Numbered from the stretch's first letter, positions 43,864-55,151 are shown. The stretch is 64,000 nt of DNA from Pictodentalium vernedei (GCA_031216915.1 CM062290.1:378554718-378618717); one strand, 5' to 3'. The notes: generated by a model not told the origin, from the letters alone. Translations and numbers: made by a program.

Positions 43864-46768
43864 TCAAAGAAAGTGTCAATGACACTGTAGCTTAACTTGT
43901 GTGTTGTGTTTGATGAAAAGGATAAGGATAATGTTCAATGTTTATGAAAGGATTATGAAATAAGACAAGAATTGTGATAATTGGGAATATGTTCATTTCT
44001 GTTCCCTGTATGCTATGTTTTTGATAAAAATAATATGAGGTGTACACTGTACTAAAGAACGGAGGGGTGGGTTAATATGACCTCAAAGTTAATGCATGTG
44101 GCCCTCACAGTTAACGTATGTCAACGAAAGTTACCAAGTTACAGTGAAATTATTCCAAATCGAGTTATCCTATCAAGTTTCATTGAAATCCCGTCATAAA
44201 TATGGCCTGTAAACTGTGCTAAAGGTTTTCGGGCTTCTGGCTTGTGTAGCCATGACGGTAGACCGATTGCAACTAAAAGGGGACGTCCTCATCTCGACAT
44301 TATATGGAGTTAACCTAACAAGTTACAATGAAATCCTTCCATAAATACGACCTATAAACTATGCTAAAGTTTTTTGGGTTTTGGGCTCGGGCAGCCATCA
44401 AGGCTGAATGATCGCGACCAAAAGGGGATGTCCTCATCTAGACATTATTTGGAGTCATCCTACCAAGTTACAATGAAATCCCTTCATAAATATGACCTCT
44501 AGACCGTGCTAAATGTTTTCGGGCTTCGGGCTCCTATAGCCGTCACAGCTGCCCATTTGCGTCCAAAAGGAGACGTTTTCATCTGAACATTATATGAAGT
44601 TAACCTACCAAGTTACAATGAAATCCCTTCATAAATATGACCTGTAGACTGTGCTATAGGTTTTCGGGCTTTGGGCTCGGGCAGCCATCATGGTTTAATG
44701 AGCACAACCAAAAGGAGACATCCTCATCTGGGCATCATCTGGAGTGATCCTACGAAGTTACAATGAAATCCCTTTATAAATATGGCCTGTAGACTGTGCT
44801 CAAGGTTTTCGGGCTTCCGGCCCCTGTAGCGGTCACAGTTGACTAAGCATGACCAAAAGGGGATGTCATCATCTATGCATTATATGGCGTCAACCTAACA
44901 AGCTACAATGAAATCCTTCCATAAATACGACTTACAGACTATGCTAAAGCTTTTTGGGCTCGGGCAGCCATCAAGGCTAAATGATCGTGGCCGGAAGGGG
45001 ACGTGCTCATCTAGTCATTATTTAGAGTCATCCTACCAAGTTACAATGAAATCCCTTCAAAAATTTGACCTGTACACTGTGCTAAAGGTTTTCGGGCTTC
45101 GGGCTCGGGCAGCCATCATGGTTGAATAATCGCAACCAAAAGAGGCATTCTCATCTGGGCATCATCAGGAGTGATCCTACAAAGTTACAATGACATCCCT
45201 TCATAAATATGACCTGTAGACTGTGCTTAAGGTTTTCGGGCTTCGGGCACCTGTAGCCATCATAGATGACCAATCACGACCAAAAGGAGATGTCATCATC
45301 TAGATATTATATGGAGTCAATCTAACAAGTTACAATGAAATTCTGCCATAAATATGACCTACAGACTATGCTAAAGGTTTTTGGGCTCGGGCAGCCATCA
45401 AGGCAGAATGATCGCGACCAAAAGGGGACTTTCTCATCTAGGCATTATTTGGAGTCATCCTACCAAGCTACAATGAAATCCCTTCATAATTATGACCTGT
45501 AGACTGTGCTAAAGGTTTTGGGTCTTCGGGCTCCTATAGCCGTCACAGTTGCCCAATCGTATCCAAAAGAGTACGTTCTCATCTGGACATTATATGAAGT
45601 CAACCTACCAGATTACTATGAAATCCAAATCCCTTCACAAATATGACCTGTAGATTGTGCTAAAGGTTTTCGGGCTCGGGAAGCCATCATGGATGAATGA
45701 TCGCAACCAAAAGGAGACATTCTCAACTGGGCATCATCTGGAGTGATCCTACGAAGTTACACTGAAATCCCTTCATAAATGTGATCTGTAGACTGTGCTC
45801 AAGGTTTCTGGGCTTTGGGCACCTGTAGCCGTCACAGTTGACCAATCACGACCAAAAGGGATGTCATCATCTTGGCAATATATGGAGTCAACCTAACAAG
45901 TTACAATGACATCCTTCCATAAATATGACCTATAGACAATGCTAAACGTTTTTGGGCTAGGACAGCCACCAAGGCCGAATGATCGCGATCTAAAATGGGA
46001 CGTTCTCAACTAGACATTATTTGGAGTCATCCTACCAAGTTACAATGAAATCCCTTCATAAATATGACCTGTAGACTGTGCTAAAGGTTTTCGGGCTTCG
46101 GGCCCATGTAGCCGTCACAGTTGCCCAATCACTTCCAAAAGGGGACTTTCTCATCTGGACATTATATGAAGTCAACCTACCAAGTTACAATGAAATCCCT
46201 CCATAAATTTGACCTGTAGACTGTGCTATTTTCCGGTTTTAGGCTCGGGCAGTCGTCACGGTTGACAGATCGCGCCCAAATGGGGAAATTTTCATCTAGA
46301 CATCATACGGAGTCAAACTACCAAGTTACATTGAAATCCTTCCATATTAAACATGACCTGCAGACTGTACTAACAGTTTTTGGGTTTCGGGCATGGGCAG
46401 CCATCACGGTTGACAGATCATGACCAAAGACCAAAAGGGAACGTTCTCATCCAGGCATTATACAGACGCATCCTACCAAGTTACAACGAAATCCCTTCAT
46501 AAATATGACCTGTAGACTACGCTAATGGTTTTCGGGTTTTGGGCATACCGGTTGACCGATCACGACCAAAGGGGGCGTTCTCATCTTGACATGACCCCAA
46601 AACTGCATATAAAATTTCGTGACGATCAGACAAGAACTACGGGGTGTAGCCTGTGCTAAATGAAAATGTGAACAGACTAACAGACTCAAAGACTAACAGA
46701 CTCACAAACTAACAGACTTTCGCACGCGTGATGGCAATAGCTTATCTTGACTTTGTCAAGATAAGCTA
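43864..46768 (+). mobile_element. Helitron-like non-autonomous element carrying a satellite
   Basis: Begins TCAAAGAAAGTGTC, holds a long tandem array, then ACTAACAGACT-type short repeats (about 46675-46720), and ends in a hairpin TAGCTTATCTTGAC-TTT-GTCAAGATAAGCTA followed by A. A 5' TC, a 3' hairpin and a terminal CTAA fit Helitron or Helentron-derived elements. Its edges are supported by repeat W at about 53430, where GAATAT runs on into TTATAACCAGGGCACGAAAG with nothing between. No Rep/helicase gene is present. Confidence 0.6.
44125..46640 (+). repeat. 145-bp satellite with four-monomer higher-order period
   Basis: AGTTACAATGAAATCC recurs about every 145 bp (44321, 44466, 44611, 44756, 44901, 45039, 45183, 45328, 45466 and onward). 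Monomers fall into four types, told apart by CTCCTATAGCCGTCAC, CAGCCATCATGGTT, CCTGTAGC-GTCACAGTTGAC and CAGCCATCAAGGC. They rotate in fixed order, giving a period of about 571-578 bp, with one monomer missing near 45040. Confidence 0.85.
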
Positions 46769-46810
46769 AAACCTGGAGCAAGAAAGAGTATCTGTACATC
46801 TACAGATATT

Positions 46811-47100
46811 CTTTTTACAAGGAAATCGATCCTATTATGGTCTAAAAATGGTCTAGCCTTCAAATTGTCCATCGCCCCGATTCACTTGACTGGTTTGCGT
46901 TTCCGACCAACTAAAACATTCCAGACCATTGAGTCTAAAAATATTTATAACTGGAGCAAGAAAGAATATCTGTACATCTATGTGAGTGAAGCAAGGTTAC
47001 ATTAAATCAACGGTAGTCTACGCGCATACTCCATGAAAAGTGGGTAAACAAACAAAACACATCAGCGTCGGATTCATTACGGAACAAGATTGATGGCCTG
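46811..47100 (+). repeat. Repeat W, copy 2
   Basis: TTTTTACAAGGAAATCGATC, TTCAAATTGTCCATCG, ATTCCAGACCAT and GAGCAAGAAAGAATATCTG match copies 1 and 3. It follows copy 1 directly once the Helitron-like element is set aside. Confidence 0.55.
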
Positions 47101-47126
47101 AGAGCTTGGTCGCGTCTGTAAATGCC

Positions 47127-47379
47127 TTAACCCTTTACCTAACGTAACGGCCAAAACCGGCCAGCGCTATTCTCAAAAATCGCCAATTAATTTTCATTAT
47201 TTTTTTCATTTTTTGTCTCAAAAACATAGGTTATGACCCCTCGTTGGAACGAGCTCGTCGAGCTCGTTCCAACGAGGGGTCATAACCTATGTTTTTGAGA
47301 CAAAAAGTGAAAAAAATTGGTTATTCAAGAATTTTTTTGGCAAGTGTCGTCTGCTTTTCATGTTAGGTAAATGCCTTAA
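47127..47379 (+). mobile_element. TTAA MITE family B, copy 4, with altered right end
   Basis: The left end is TTAACCCTTTACCTAACGTA with AACGGCCAAAACCGGCC. The hairpin is perfect by eye. The right end reads GTTAGGTAAATGCCTTAA instead of GTTAGGTAAAGGGTTAA. GTAAATGCCTTAAC is thus found on both sides (47118-47131, 47367-47380). Confidence 0.85.
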
Positions 47380-47707
47380 CTATTCAGATGCATCTTACAA
47401 AATGTAGGAATATAAATAATGTTAATATAATGAGGCATGGGGTATAAGTTTGACATACGCTTCCTGAGGGTTCGGAGATTTTGGGTATACAAAAGTTTCC
47501 AGAACAAACACACACTGTCGCGCTGTATGACACAATGTCAAATACCAAAAGTCTGTCTAATATCTCCTTTAAAACATGTTCCTCGACACGCGTGCTTTGC
47601 AAGGCATGGCAACCATTTTCTCGACCCGTCTTGATAAGAAAACATCCACGTCTTACGGCTAGTATTGTTCTTTCTGAAATATAAACGTAAACTAAACACT
47701 ACAATAC
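47380..47707. other. Unannotated stretch
   Basis: No gene or repeat is recognised. Confidence 0.35.
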
Positions 47708-47715
47708 ACAGGGGT

Positions 47716-48296
47716 AAGGGCTGCACGGTATATCGATAAACCGATATATACCGGTATTCAAACCAATATCGATTGCATACCGGTGTAATTACAAAAATGT
47801 CGGTTTATCGTCATTATATGTTTACCCTCAATTTAATTTTCAAAATGTCTTGAGATTTTTAAATGTAGCTTCGAATGAATAATATTATCCTTTTATCCAA
47901 GGTATCTTCTGCTTGAGCCCTCGTAATATACAAATTCAGCAGTTGAAAAAATAATTTTCAAAAGTTTCAACAAAACTATATTATGTGACCCCTCATTGGA
48001 ACGAGCTCGTTGGGCTCGTTCCCTTGAGGGGTCATACGATATAGTTTTGTTGAAATCTTTGGTTAAAATCTGATAAACTAGTTTTGAAAATAATAAATTT
48101 TGATATCGTCTGCGTTGGGTAAAGGTTTTTCGAATCGCATCATCAAGGCATGCTAATTCGTTCCGATTGTGATGCATCGAGTCTCGATTGTGGTACTTGT
48201 GTTCATATATCTGCACAGTTTTCGATATACCGGTATACCGCGGTATTTTCTTGAATACCGATACCGGTATTCAGTTTTGAATATCGTGCAGCCCTA
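47716..48296. mobile_element. hAT-like MITE with 8-bp target duplication
   Basis: Ends AAGGGCTGCACGGTATAT and GAATATCGTGCAGCCCTA are inverted repeats. Flanks ACAGGGGT (47708-47715) and ACAGGGAT (48297-48304) form an 8-bp duplication with one mismatch. Inside, ACCGGTAT/ATACCGGT words repeat in both arms. A decayed A MITE is nested at 47885-48129. Confidence 0.75.
47885..48129 (-). mobile_element. TTAA MITE family A, copy 7, decayed, inside the hAT MITE
   Basis: Recognisable by CGTAATATACAAATTCAGC, GTGACCCCTCATTGGAACGA and ATCGTCTGCGTTGGGTAAAG. Ends have drifted (TTAT and TTTT in place of TTAA) and the hairpin has several mismatches, so it is older than most A copies here. Confidence 0.75.
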
Positions 48297-48304
48297 ACAG
48301 GGAT

Positions 48305-48594
48305 GGGGTGGTTGGGGTAGGGGTGGTGATAATAGTGATCTTAGAACGTTTCTGTTATTGCATGATTCAAGTACATGCCACCCAATAATACCGACTACCG
48401 ATAACTGGATCACGTCGGCGAATTGGTTGCAAAAAAGTGTTGACGGGGATATAAATATTCTCACTCGTGAAACAATCCCACATATTGCCTGTGGCACTTC
48501 CTTAACACTATGAACCCGAAAGACCGCTTTCTCGGAAAAGGCCTGTGATACGGCTGGACTCCATAAAACAGACAGTTGCTCAGTAAATATATAG
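48305..48594. other. Unannotated spacer
   Basis: Between the hAT MITE and element N. Nothing is recognised. Confidence 0.35.
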
Positions 48595-49044
48595 ATATTA
48601 TCCTAACAGTGTGTTGATCCGTGTCGTAGTATCACGTCGAGTTGAGGTGGCCAGATCAGTTTTCGGATCGCTCGTGTGATACGAAAATCTGGCCACCTCA
48701 ACGAGACGTGATGCGACGACACGGATCAACACACTGTTATGATGGTATGTTTATCATATGACATTGTTTCGATGTCAAATTCACAAAATTTGCCATTTTA
48801 ATTAATATGCGGTGAAAAGCCGGTTACAAAATAGCAGACGAAACAACAACGACTTCCCTAGTTACGAAAACTATTAACGGAAACTCTCGGATATTTCCGT
48901 GGGAGTGTGATATGGATTTTTGATTTCCGTAAGAGTGTGATATGGACTTTTGATCCGGAAAAATCTCACCCGGTGTGATACAACAGTTTGGAAAACATCG
49001 TCAAACAGAAGTGATATATAGGGTAAAAATGTCATAGTCATATG
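48595..49044 (-). mobile_element. Element N, copy 2, inverted
   Basis: The reverse complement of the 25156-25626 layout: a hairpin first (GGATCAACACACTGTTA arms around a GTTGAGGTGGCCAG hairpin), then GAAACTCTCGGATATTTCCG, TGTGATATGGACTTTTGATC and TAGGGTAAAAATGTCATAGT. Its hairpin arms are closer to perfect than copy 1's. GTGTGATATGGA-TTTTGAT occurs twice in tandem at about 48907 and 48937. Confidence 0.7.
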
Positions 49045-49720
49045 ATAAAGCCCTTTCTCATGACAACAGTTTGCAAACGTGTGCATATGCACACATGCGT
49101 AGAAATGCACACGGTGCGTAAAGCAAAATTTTCTAAGCGTTCACATGTAGTTAAGCAAGGTGTTTATTTTTAACTTTCATTGGTACATAATAGTTAGTTT
49201 GTGTTCGAAATCCTCTCTCTTCGTTCAGCATCCATGATATACAGTCTGACTTCGTTGTGTAGAAGGAATATGCGAGTCGTTCCCTTCATTGTAAGTTCGG
49301 CATTGGCTGACGGATTATGAAATTTAGAAACGTTTTTTACAACACAGGGTTCTCAGAAGCACACTCGTCGAAGGAGAGACAACAATAACCTAACCAAGTA
49401 ATGACGAGAGAGTTAAAATAAACATGATGCAATATATTAACCCAGTTCAGTCAATTTTACGAGCAAGGTGTCAGATTTACATATATAGGCAAAATCGAAA
49501 ATGCATTCTCACGACGAGTAGCAGTAAACAATGCATACCTGTGCATTTCTACATATGTGTGAATATACTGTTGCACCTGGTTCAACTTAATGCACATTTT
49601 ATACACTGTGTAAATTTACATATGTATGCAGAACCATTCTCATGATCATATTTGCATAACTAATTATATTTACTCATACATGTGTAAATCCGGTCAGGAG
49701 AACGGGGCTTGTGTGTGGTA
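49045..49720. other. Unannotated stretch
   Basis: Short inverted words such as GTAGAAATGCAC (about 49100) and GTGCATTTCTAC (about 49542) suggest a decayed element, but no boundaries can be drawn. No gene is seen. Confidence 0.3.
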
Positions 49721-49725
49721 GACTA

Positions 49726-49774
49726 ATCAATATTTTCAACGTGCAGCTCCGAGGCTGCACGTTGAAAATATTGA
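49726..49774. repeat. Palindrome O
   Basis: Arms TCAATATTTTCAACGTGCAG and CTGCACGTTGAAAATATTGA around CTCCGAGG. Decayed relatives are at 26140-26215 and 58675-58735. Confidence 0.75.
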
Positions 49775-49931
49775 CTGGCCTTCCCCAAGTAACGAATAAA
49801 GACTCTACCAGCTGATTGCATGGTACCATACATCATTATAATCAAAAGCGTTAAAACAAACATGAATAAATGCCATTAAAGGAAACCATATATCAAATCA
49901 ATGCAGACAGGAGTTTAGGTGGAAACGATTG

Positions 49932-50334
49932 GGGGTGCAGCGGCGTTGCGGTGACCGGTTCTCGCCAGATCACCGAAGTTAAGCAATGTCGAGCTTATGG
50001 ATGGGTGATCGTTTGGGCTATCGATTCGGACTCCCGGGTTATGTCCTTGGGCAAGGCACCTTACCCCGATTGTCCACATGGAGGCATGGTGACGCCGTGT
50101 ACTAAGGCGTACTGCACGTCGATGGTGCGCATGTCTTCAACCAATCTAACCCTGCCCGTGCTGCAGTGCGGTGTTACGATGCTGGAGAGCTGGCAGCTGC
50201 GCGTCGTTGCTCGGTGATTCTCTCCGGGTACTCCGGCTTCCTCCACTCGTAAAACTGTCACCGACACGATATGACCTTGGCTGTTAATATGTCGTTAAAC
50301 CCTAATAAATAAATAAATAAATAAATAAACAAAT
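49932..50334 (+). mobile_element. 5S-rRNA-headed SINE, full length
   Basis: Head CAGATCACCGAAGTTAAGCA, GATGGGTGATCGTTTGG; body TGTCCTTGGGCAAGGCACC, GCGCATGTCTTCAACCAATC; tail CCTAATAAATAAATAAATAA. A perfect 13-bp target duplication GTGGAAACGATTG lies at 49919-49931 and 50335-50347. The perfect duplication suggests a recent insertion. Confidence 0.92.
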
Positions 50335-50798
50335 GTGGAAACGATTGTTTTCATCTAATACGGAGAGTATTAAATTTTAGAGATGACTGACAGTAGTTCT
50401 GCTGGTCTACTTCATTCTTCTGCACAAACGGTAAGTTCACTCCAAATGATACATCCTCCGCGGAGAGTTGAACAGACTTTATCAGCATCTCCCATGTATA
50501 TTCACGTGGGGTGGGCACACGTCACATTTGTTTCCAAAATAATAAACACGTGTGAGGGCGAAAGAGGGAGCCAGGGATGGCGGCGGTTACAACCAATCAT
50601 TTGTATACCTCAACTATGCAAACACTTATGGACTTATGGTACAGATATTGACAATACTTTATTTGTATCAATGCATTTTGAATACTTTCGAAATGGTAAC
50701 TCAATTTGGCTTTGCAAAGCAACGCAGATACATGTACAAAACTCGATGCAGACTGTTCACAGTCAGATTTTAATGTAATCTTAACCAAACGTTTTCCT

Positions 50799-51050
50799 TT
50801 AACCCTTTACCTAACGTAACGGCCAAAACCGGCCAGCGCTATTCTCAAAAATCGCCTATTAATTTTCATTATTTTTTTCATTTTTTGTCTCAAAAACATA
50901 GGTTATGACCCCTCGTTGGAACGAGCTCGTCGAGCTCGTTCCAACGAGGGGTCATAACCTATGTTTTTGAGACAAAAAATGAAAAAAATTAGTTATTCAA
51001 GAATTATTTTTTCAAGTGTCGTCTGCTTTTCATGTTAGGTAAAGGTTTAA
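50799..51050 (+). mobile_element. TTAA MITE family B, copy 5
   Basis: TTAA at both sides, left end CCCTTTACCTAACGTAACGG, right end TGTTAGGTAAAGGT then TTAA. The hairpin is perfect by eye and nearly the same as copy 4. Confidence 0.9.
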
Positions 51051-51751
51051 ACTTGGATTTACCATATTATTAATAATATTACAATTGATACTTACTTAAA
51101 AAGTTAATTCTAACACAAAACATCAAGCTCGTAATATACCAATATCTATTTATTTGACTCCGAGTCGAATTCACGTCCATCATTTTCTGTTAATTAATCC
51201 ATATGTGATTTATTGCGGACACAAAGGTGACGTATGCCCACACCCATCACGTGACCCAACATGGCGAATCCTGATATCCTCAATTTCATTTCAATTTTTA
51301 GCTTCTGGAATTTCCACAGCGGCGAATGGGAGTTTCATGTTCGAGTCGCATGACGTGCACATTTCACCCAATAAAACTGCATACTAATTTTGGCTCAAAT
51401 CGAGCTCGAGTCTGTGGAACCATACATTTTGCACCTCCCGGTAAGTATTGCTGAAGACAACTCTTTGCACAAACTAAAGGTGGCGGCATAACAAATATCA
51501 AAATACTGTAGAAGTTGTTCACAAGAACAAGATTGTACAGTGTTTTCCCATTACCAACGTCCAATGTTAATTAACCCTTTGATACTTTTGTACGTCTTAT
51601 GATACTTTGTGGTAATTCATTTTATTATTTTTCGATCTTTTTTAAGTTTAACCTCAATTCCTATTTTCTCCCGAATAGTGCTCAGTGTCAACCGTTGAGT
51701 CAAATGTTATCGCAGCTTAAAATACAAATATAATCCTGCTGTCAAGACTTC
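51051..51751. other. Unannotated stretch
   Basis: No gene or repeat is recognised. TTAACCCTTTGATAC at about 51570 resembles a MITE end, but no body follows. Confidence 0.35.
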
Positions 51752-52008
51752 TTAACAGGTTGAGTGCTAGAAGCCGCTATCAGGGCTTTCAAAAAATGAG
51801 GATACGAGAGCACAAGCCAACACGTTCCTTGCATATATTTATATTCAGTCAAACACAAATAATATTTTGTTTAAAAAAATTGTTTTATTACAAATTATTG
51901 GAGAGTGCATGTGGGCACTCTCCAATAATTTGTAATAAAACAAGTTTTAAATAACACATTCAGACCACCAAAAATAATCTACCTCTCAACCAGATTATCA
52001 ATAATGTG
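51752..52008. mobile_element. TTAA MITE family C, copy 3
   Basis: Left TTAA then CAGGTTGAGTGCTAG; right TCTCAACCAG then ATTA. The hairpin AATTATTGGAGAGTGC/GCACTCTCCAATAATT is intact. Confidence 0.7.
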
Positions 52009-53084
52009 AAAAATATCTTATTTGTACTTCCCAACGCATTTTGAAAAACGTTGAAGAAACTGAATTTCCAGTGACGTTTGAACGTCCGGATAATTAAAGT
52101 CTCAGAGGGTTAAATGATGTGCGCTCATAGGGTGTCCACCTGAAGCAAGCGATAGCCGATGTTTAGAACACTTGGGTCTACTACTCCCATGGCAGCCTCT
52201 TACCAAATAATAAATATCTCTAGAATGTAAATTATGTAATTCTGGAAATATGGGCATTTGAACTTTGTCGGTCATTTGTTCCCCCCCCCCCGGGTTCTCG
52301 TGCTGGCACGGTACAATGTGTTTGCATAATCCGAGCAGGGACGTGGTTAAAGGTTTCCGATTGTGGGGGGGGGGGGGGGGGGGGGGATAGGTGTAGGGTA
52401 GTGAATTTACAACTAGGGGACCTGCTGGTCTCTCCCCATGTCGGAAATTCACTACCGAGAAAATTTTTGAAGATAAAGCCATGAAAGCGGGTATAAAATT
52501 GATTATATTAACTGAAATGCCAACACACTTATGATAGAATTATCAGGTTATTATTATTTGTTATTATTTTGGGTACTGAATATGTGCTAAACAAATGCTC
52601 AAGCCTTGAACTTTCAACAATTCACACTGTCCTAACAATAAATCAGGTCTTATGCAGGAATGATCAATTTTCGATGTTTCATCATTTTGTAACTGCGAAT
52701 GACGGAATTAACTCGGGATAACGATTTTAAATGATGCGATTTTCTTGACATGCATTTCGAGGATTTTCTTTATTATGATAAGTAGACGAACTATAGAAAT
52801 CTCGTACCGATTGATATCATGCATACTTATGAAGCTCGATATTGCATATAGCGTATATCTCCGATTCTAAAATATTTAAGAACTGAAAAATGAATCTCAC
52901 AACAGGAGTTCGCAAGAACCAATGAAGACCTATTCTCGCCAGTTGGAATAAATTTTAAGACCCTATTTGGCACATCTTAGGTAAACGGTTAATTCAGTAA
53001 AGTGAATTATTTTCACTTCAATGGAATCGTATCCATCGTGGAACTGCATACAACAGTTTAGCCAACCACACGTTCGCAGTCAAG
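52009..53084. other. Unannotated stretch with G-run
   Basis: Holds a C-run (about 52281) and a G-run (52365-52386). No gene or repeat is recognised. Confidence 0.35.
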
Positions 53085-54010
53085 TTCTGTAAGGATTAAC
53101 GTCAATATGGTCTGGAACCAGTCTAGCCCTTAATCGATCCTTTGCTTTTGTTTAGATTCACCTCTGTGGAATATTTCACTTGGACGGAAAGCGAACCCGT
53201 GGTTGGCCTTTTCGAAGTGATATACTCCGAACGATTGAACTGAAAATACTTTAAACATTCATATATTCTTTGAATCAACGCAAGAAATGTTGCTCAAAGA
53301 GACTTGAATTGACCGCAATTTTGAGGACATTACAATTGGCAATGAAGAAGCAGCAAAGCCACAGTTTTAGGACTAAACTCCTGTTGTGCTAATATCTTAG
53401 TTTTTTCAATGCGACGTCGATACTCATTGATTGGAATATTTATAACCAGGGCACGAAAGAATATATGTATATATCTGTAAGTAAAGGATCATTATATTTC
53501 ATCAACAATAACTGTGCACAAACGCCACGAAAAGTGGGCGATAAATAAACACACCATAAGGCCTAAAAATAGAAATCTTTTCCTCAGGCCCTCGCGCATG
53601 GTCCTTTTGGCTGCCGCATGATCTCTTTTTATAACCAATGTAAACTTTAAAAAATAAATAATTAAATAGTTTATGTCTGATATTGTACCCAAGTTAAAAA
53701 AAACTGATAAATTTGTCCCTTGAGTGCAAGAAGACTTTGCAATGCTTTAGCATTGCAAAGTCCCATTGCTCTCAAGGGACGAAATACACCACCACTCATG
53801 CTATTCCGTAGATTATGAGGCCTAAAACACAAACCAAGAACGTGAACTTTTGATGGCGAAGAAATAATTACAGAAATGAAAAATAAAATGAAAAAAACCG
53901 ATCGCCCGCATACAATTTTACAAATAATGTCCCGAGAAACAGTCGATCTACTTTGTGTGGCCTGACAGCGTCGGATTCCTTACAGAATTTAACTGTTGGT
54001 CTGATAGCTT
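53085..54010 (+). repeat. Repeat W, copy 3, with palindrome P
   Basis: Matches W copies 1 and 2 through CAAGAAATGTTGCTCAA, ATTTATAACCAGGGCACGAA and CAGCGTCGGATTC. It has no tandem array where copy 1 has the Helitron-like element. Palindrome P (53710-53786) has arms TTTGTCCCTTGAG/CTCAAGGGACGAAA and ACTTTGCAATGCT/AGCATTGCAAAGT. Confidence 0.55.
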
Positions 54011-54318
54011 GATTAATAGTCTGACCAATTAAAAAAAGTTAGAGACCTACATATGTTTCCATTTTTTCTTCTTCGAAACGTTACGCGTTCCTGGTGAGCC
54101 CTTTGGGTATTCACCTTAGTCGAAAGAATTGGCCTATATTTTCATTCCAATAATTTATAACCACCTCCCCACCAGTAACCCCAGCCATTTGATTTGATTT
54201 TAATAATTTATTGTTTATATTGAGAAGGTATTTTATGCGAGGGTAACAGAGATGGGCGGTATGGAAATTTTGACGCAACTGCATTGAAAAATCCTGTAAT
54301 ACGGATACCTGTCCTTTG

Positions 54319-54697
54319 GAGCGCGGTGACTCAGTGGTTACGGCATTGCACTTCTAACCGAAAGGTCCACTGCTCGATCCCCGTTAGGGGTAGCTGCGAT
54401 GTGTCATTGCGCAAGTTACTAAATCCCGAGTTCCCACGTGGAGGCACGGTGGCGCTGTGTATTAAGGCGTACTGCACGTCAAAGGTGTGCTTGTCTTCAA
54501 CCAATACTAACCCTGCTTGCGTGGAGTTAGTATATTGTGGAGTCTGACAGTTGTTCACCGTAGCTCGGTGGTTCTCTCAGGGTACTCAGGTTACCTCCAC
54601 CCGTAACCCTGTCATACACGAGGTGGCACCTTGCTTTCGAAAAAATAAATAAATAAATAAATAAATAAAAATAAATATAAATAATTAAATATAAATA

Positions 54698-54747
<50 letters not shown>
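54319..54747 (+). mobile_element. tRNA-headed SINE with long tetranucleotide tail
   Basis: Head GGTGACTCAGTGGTTACGGC with a B-box-like GCTCGATCCCCG; body with GTCTTCAACCAATACTAACC and GTTCTCTCAGGGTACTCAGG. The tail is about 100 bp of AAAT/TAAA units (54644-54747). No clear target duplication. Confidence 0.8.
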
Positions 54748-54748
<1 letters not shown>

Positions 54749-54895
54749 CCCCCTCTTCAGCTACCTCCTCTCGAGTCCAAGGGGAGAAATGTTGTTCAAA
54801 ACTATAAAAGCTGAATGACTATGTTGGGGCTACTGAATGATACAAAAGCTTTTTCCTTACTGCCTGATGTTCACTTGAGTGTTCGTTCACATGTG

Positions 54896-55151
54896 CAGTA
54901 CGTGGAGAGTGTATTATCACTAAATCATCCGCAGAGTGGAGATTCCACCCACTCAATAATTGCAAATTTGTTGCAAATCATAACCGGCACAAGCAAAGTT
55001 TCAGCCAATGGACCTCCGGGTTAAACCCGGAGGTCCATTGGCTGAAACATTGCTTGTGTTTTTATCGATATGTACAAGATTTGAAATTTATAGCTTGGGT
55101 GATAACTCCACTCCGCGGGTGATTTCTTTACAATCCACTCTCTACGTACTG
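54896..55151. mobile_element. TA MITE family G, copy 2
   Basis: Ends CAGTACGTGGAGAGTG and CTCTCTACGTACTG, flanked by TG and TA. Core GGACCTCCGGGTTAAACCCG and CATTGGCTGAAACATTGCTT as in copies 1 and 3. Confidence 0.85.

Noticed and set aside
44908-46423. Short protein-coding genes in the satellite
   Set aside because: Open frames repeat with the 145-bp monomer and shift between monomers, so they are by-products of the array.
50379-50427. Small exon with a GGTAAGT donor
   Set aside because: A TTTTAG acceptor and a good donor are present, but the exon would be 49 bp of low-complexity Ser/Ala codons without any partner exon.
51568-52120. Further A or B MITE with ends TTAACCCTTTG and GAGGGTTAA
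   Set aside because: The end-like words are about 540 bp apart, a C-family MITE lies between them and no A/B core or subterminal sequence is present.
53710-53786. Palindrome P as a separate mobile family
   Set aside because: Only one copy is seen and W copy 3 cannot be aligned finely enough here to prove that it is an insertion.
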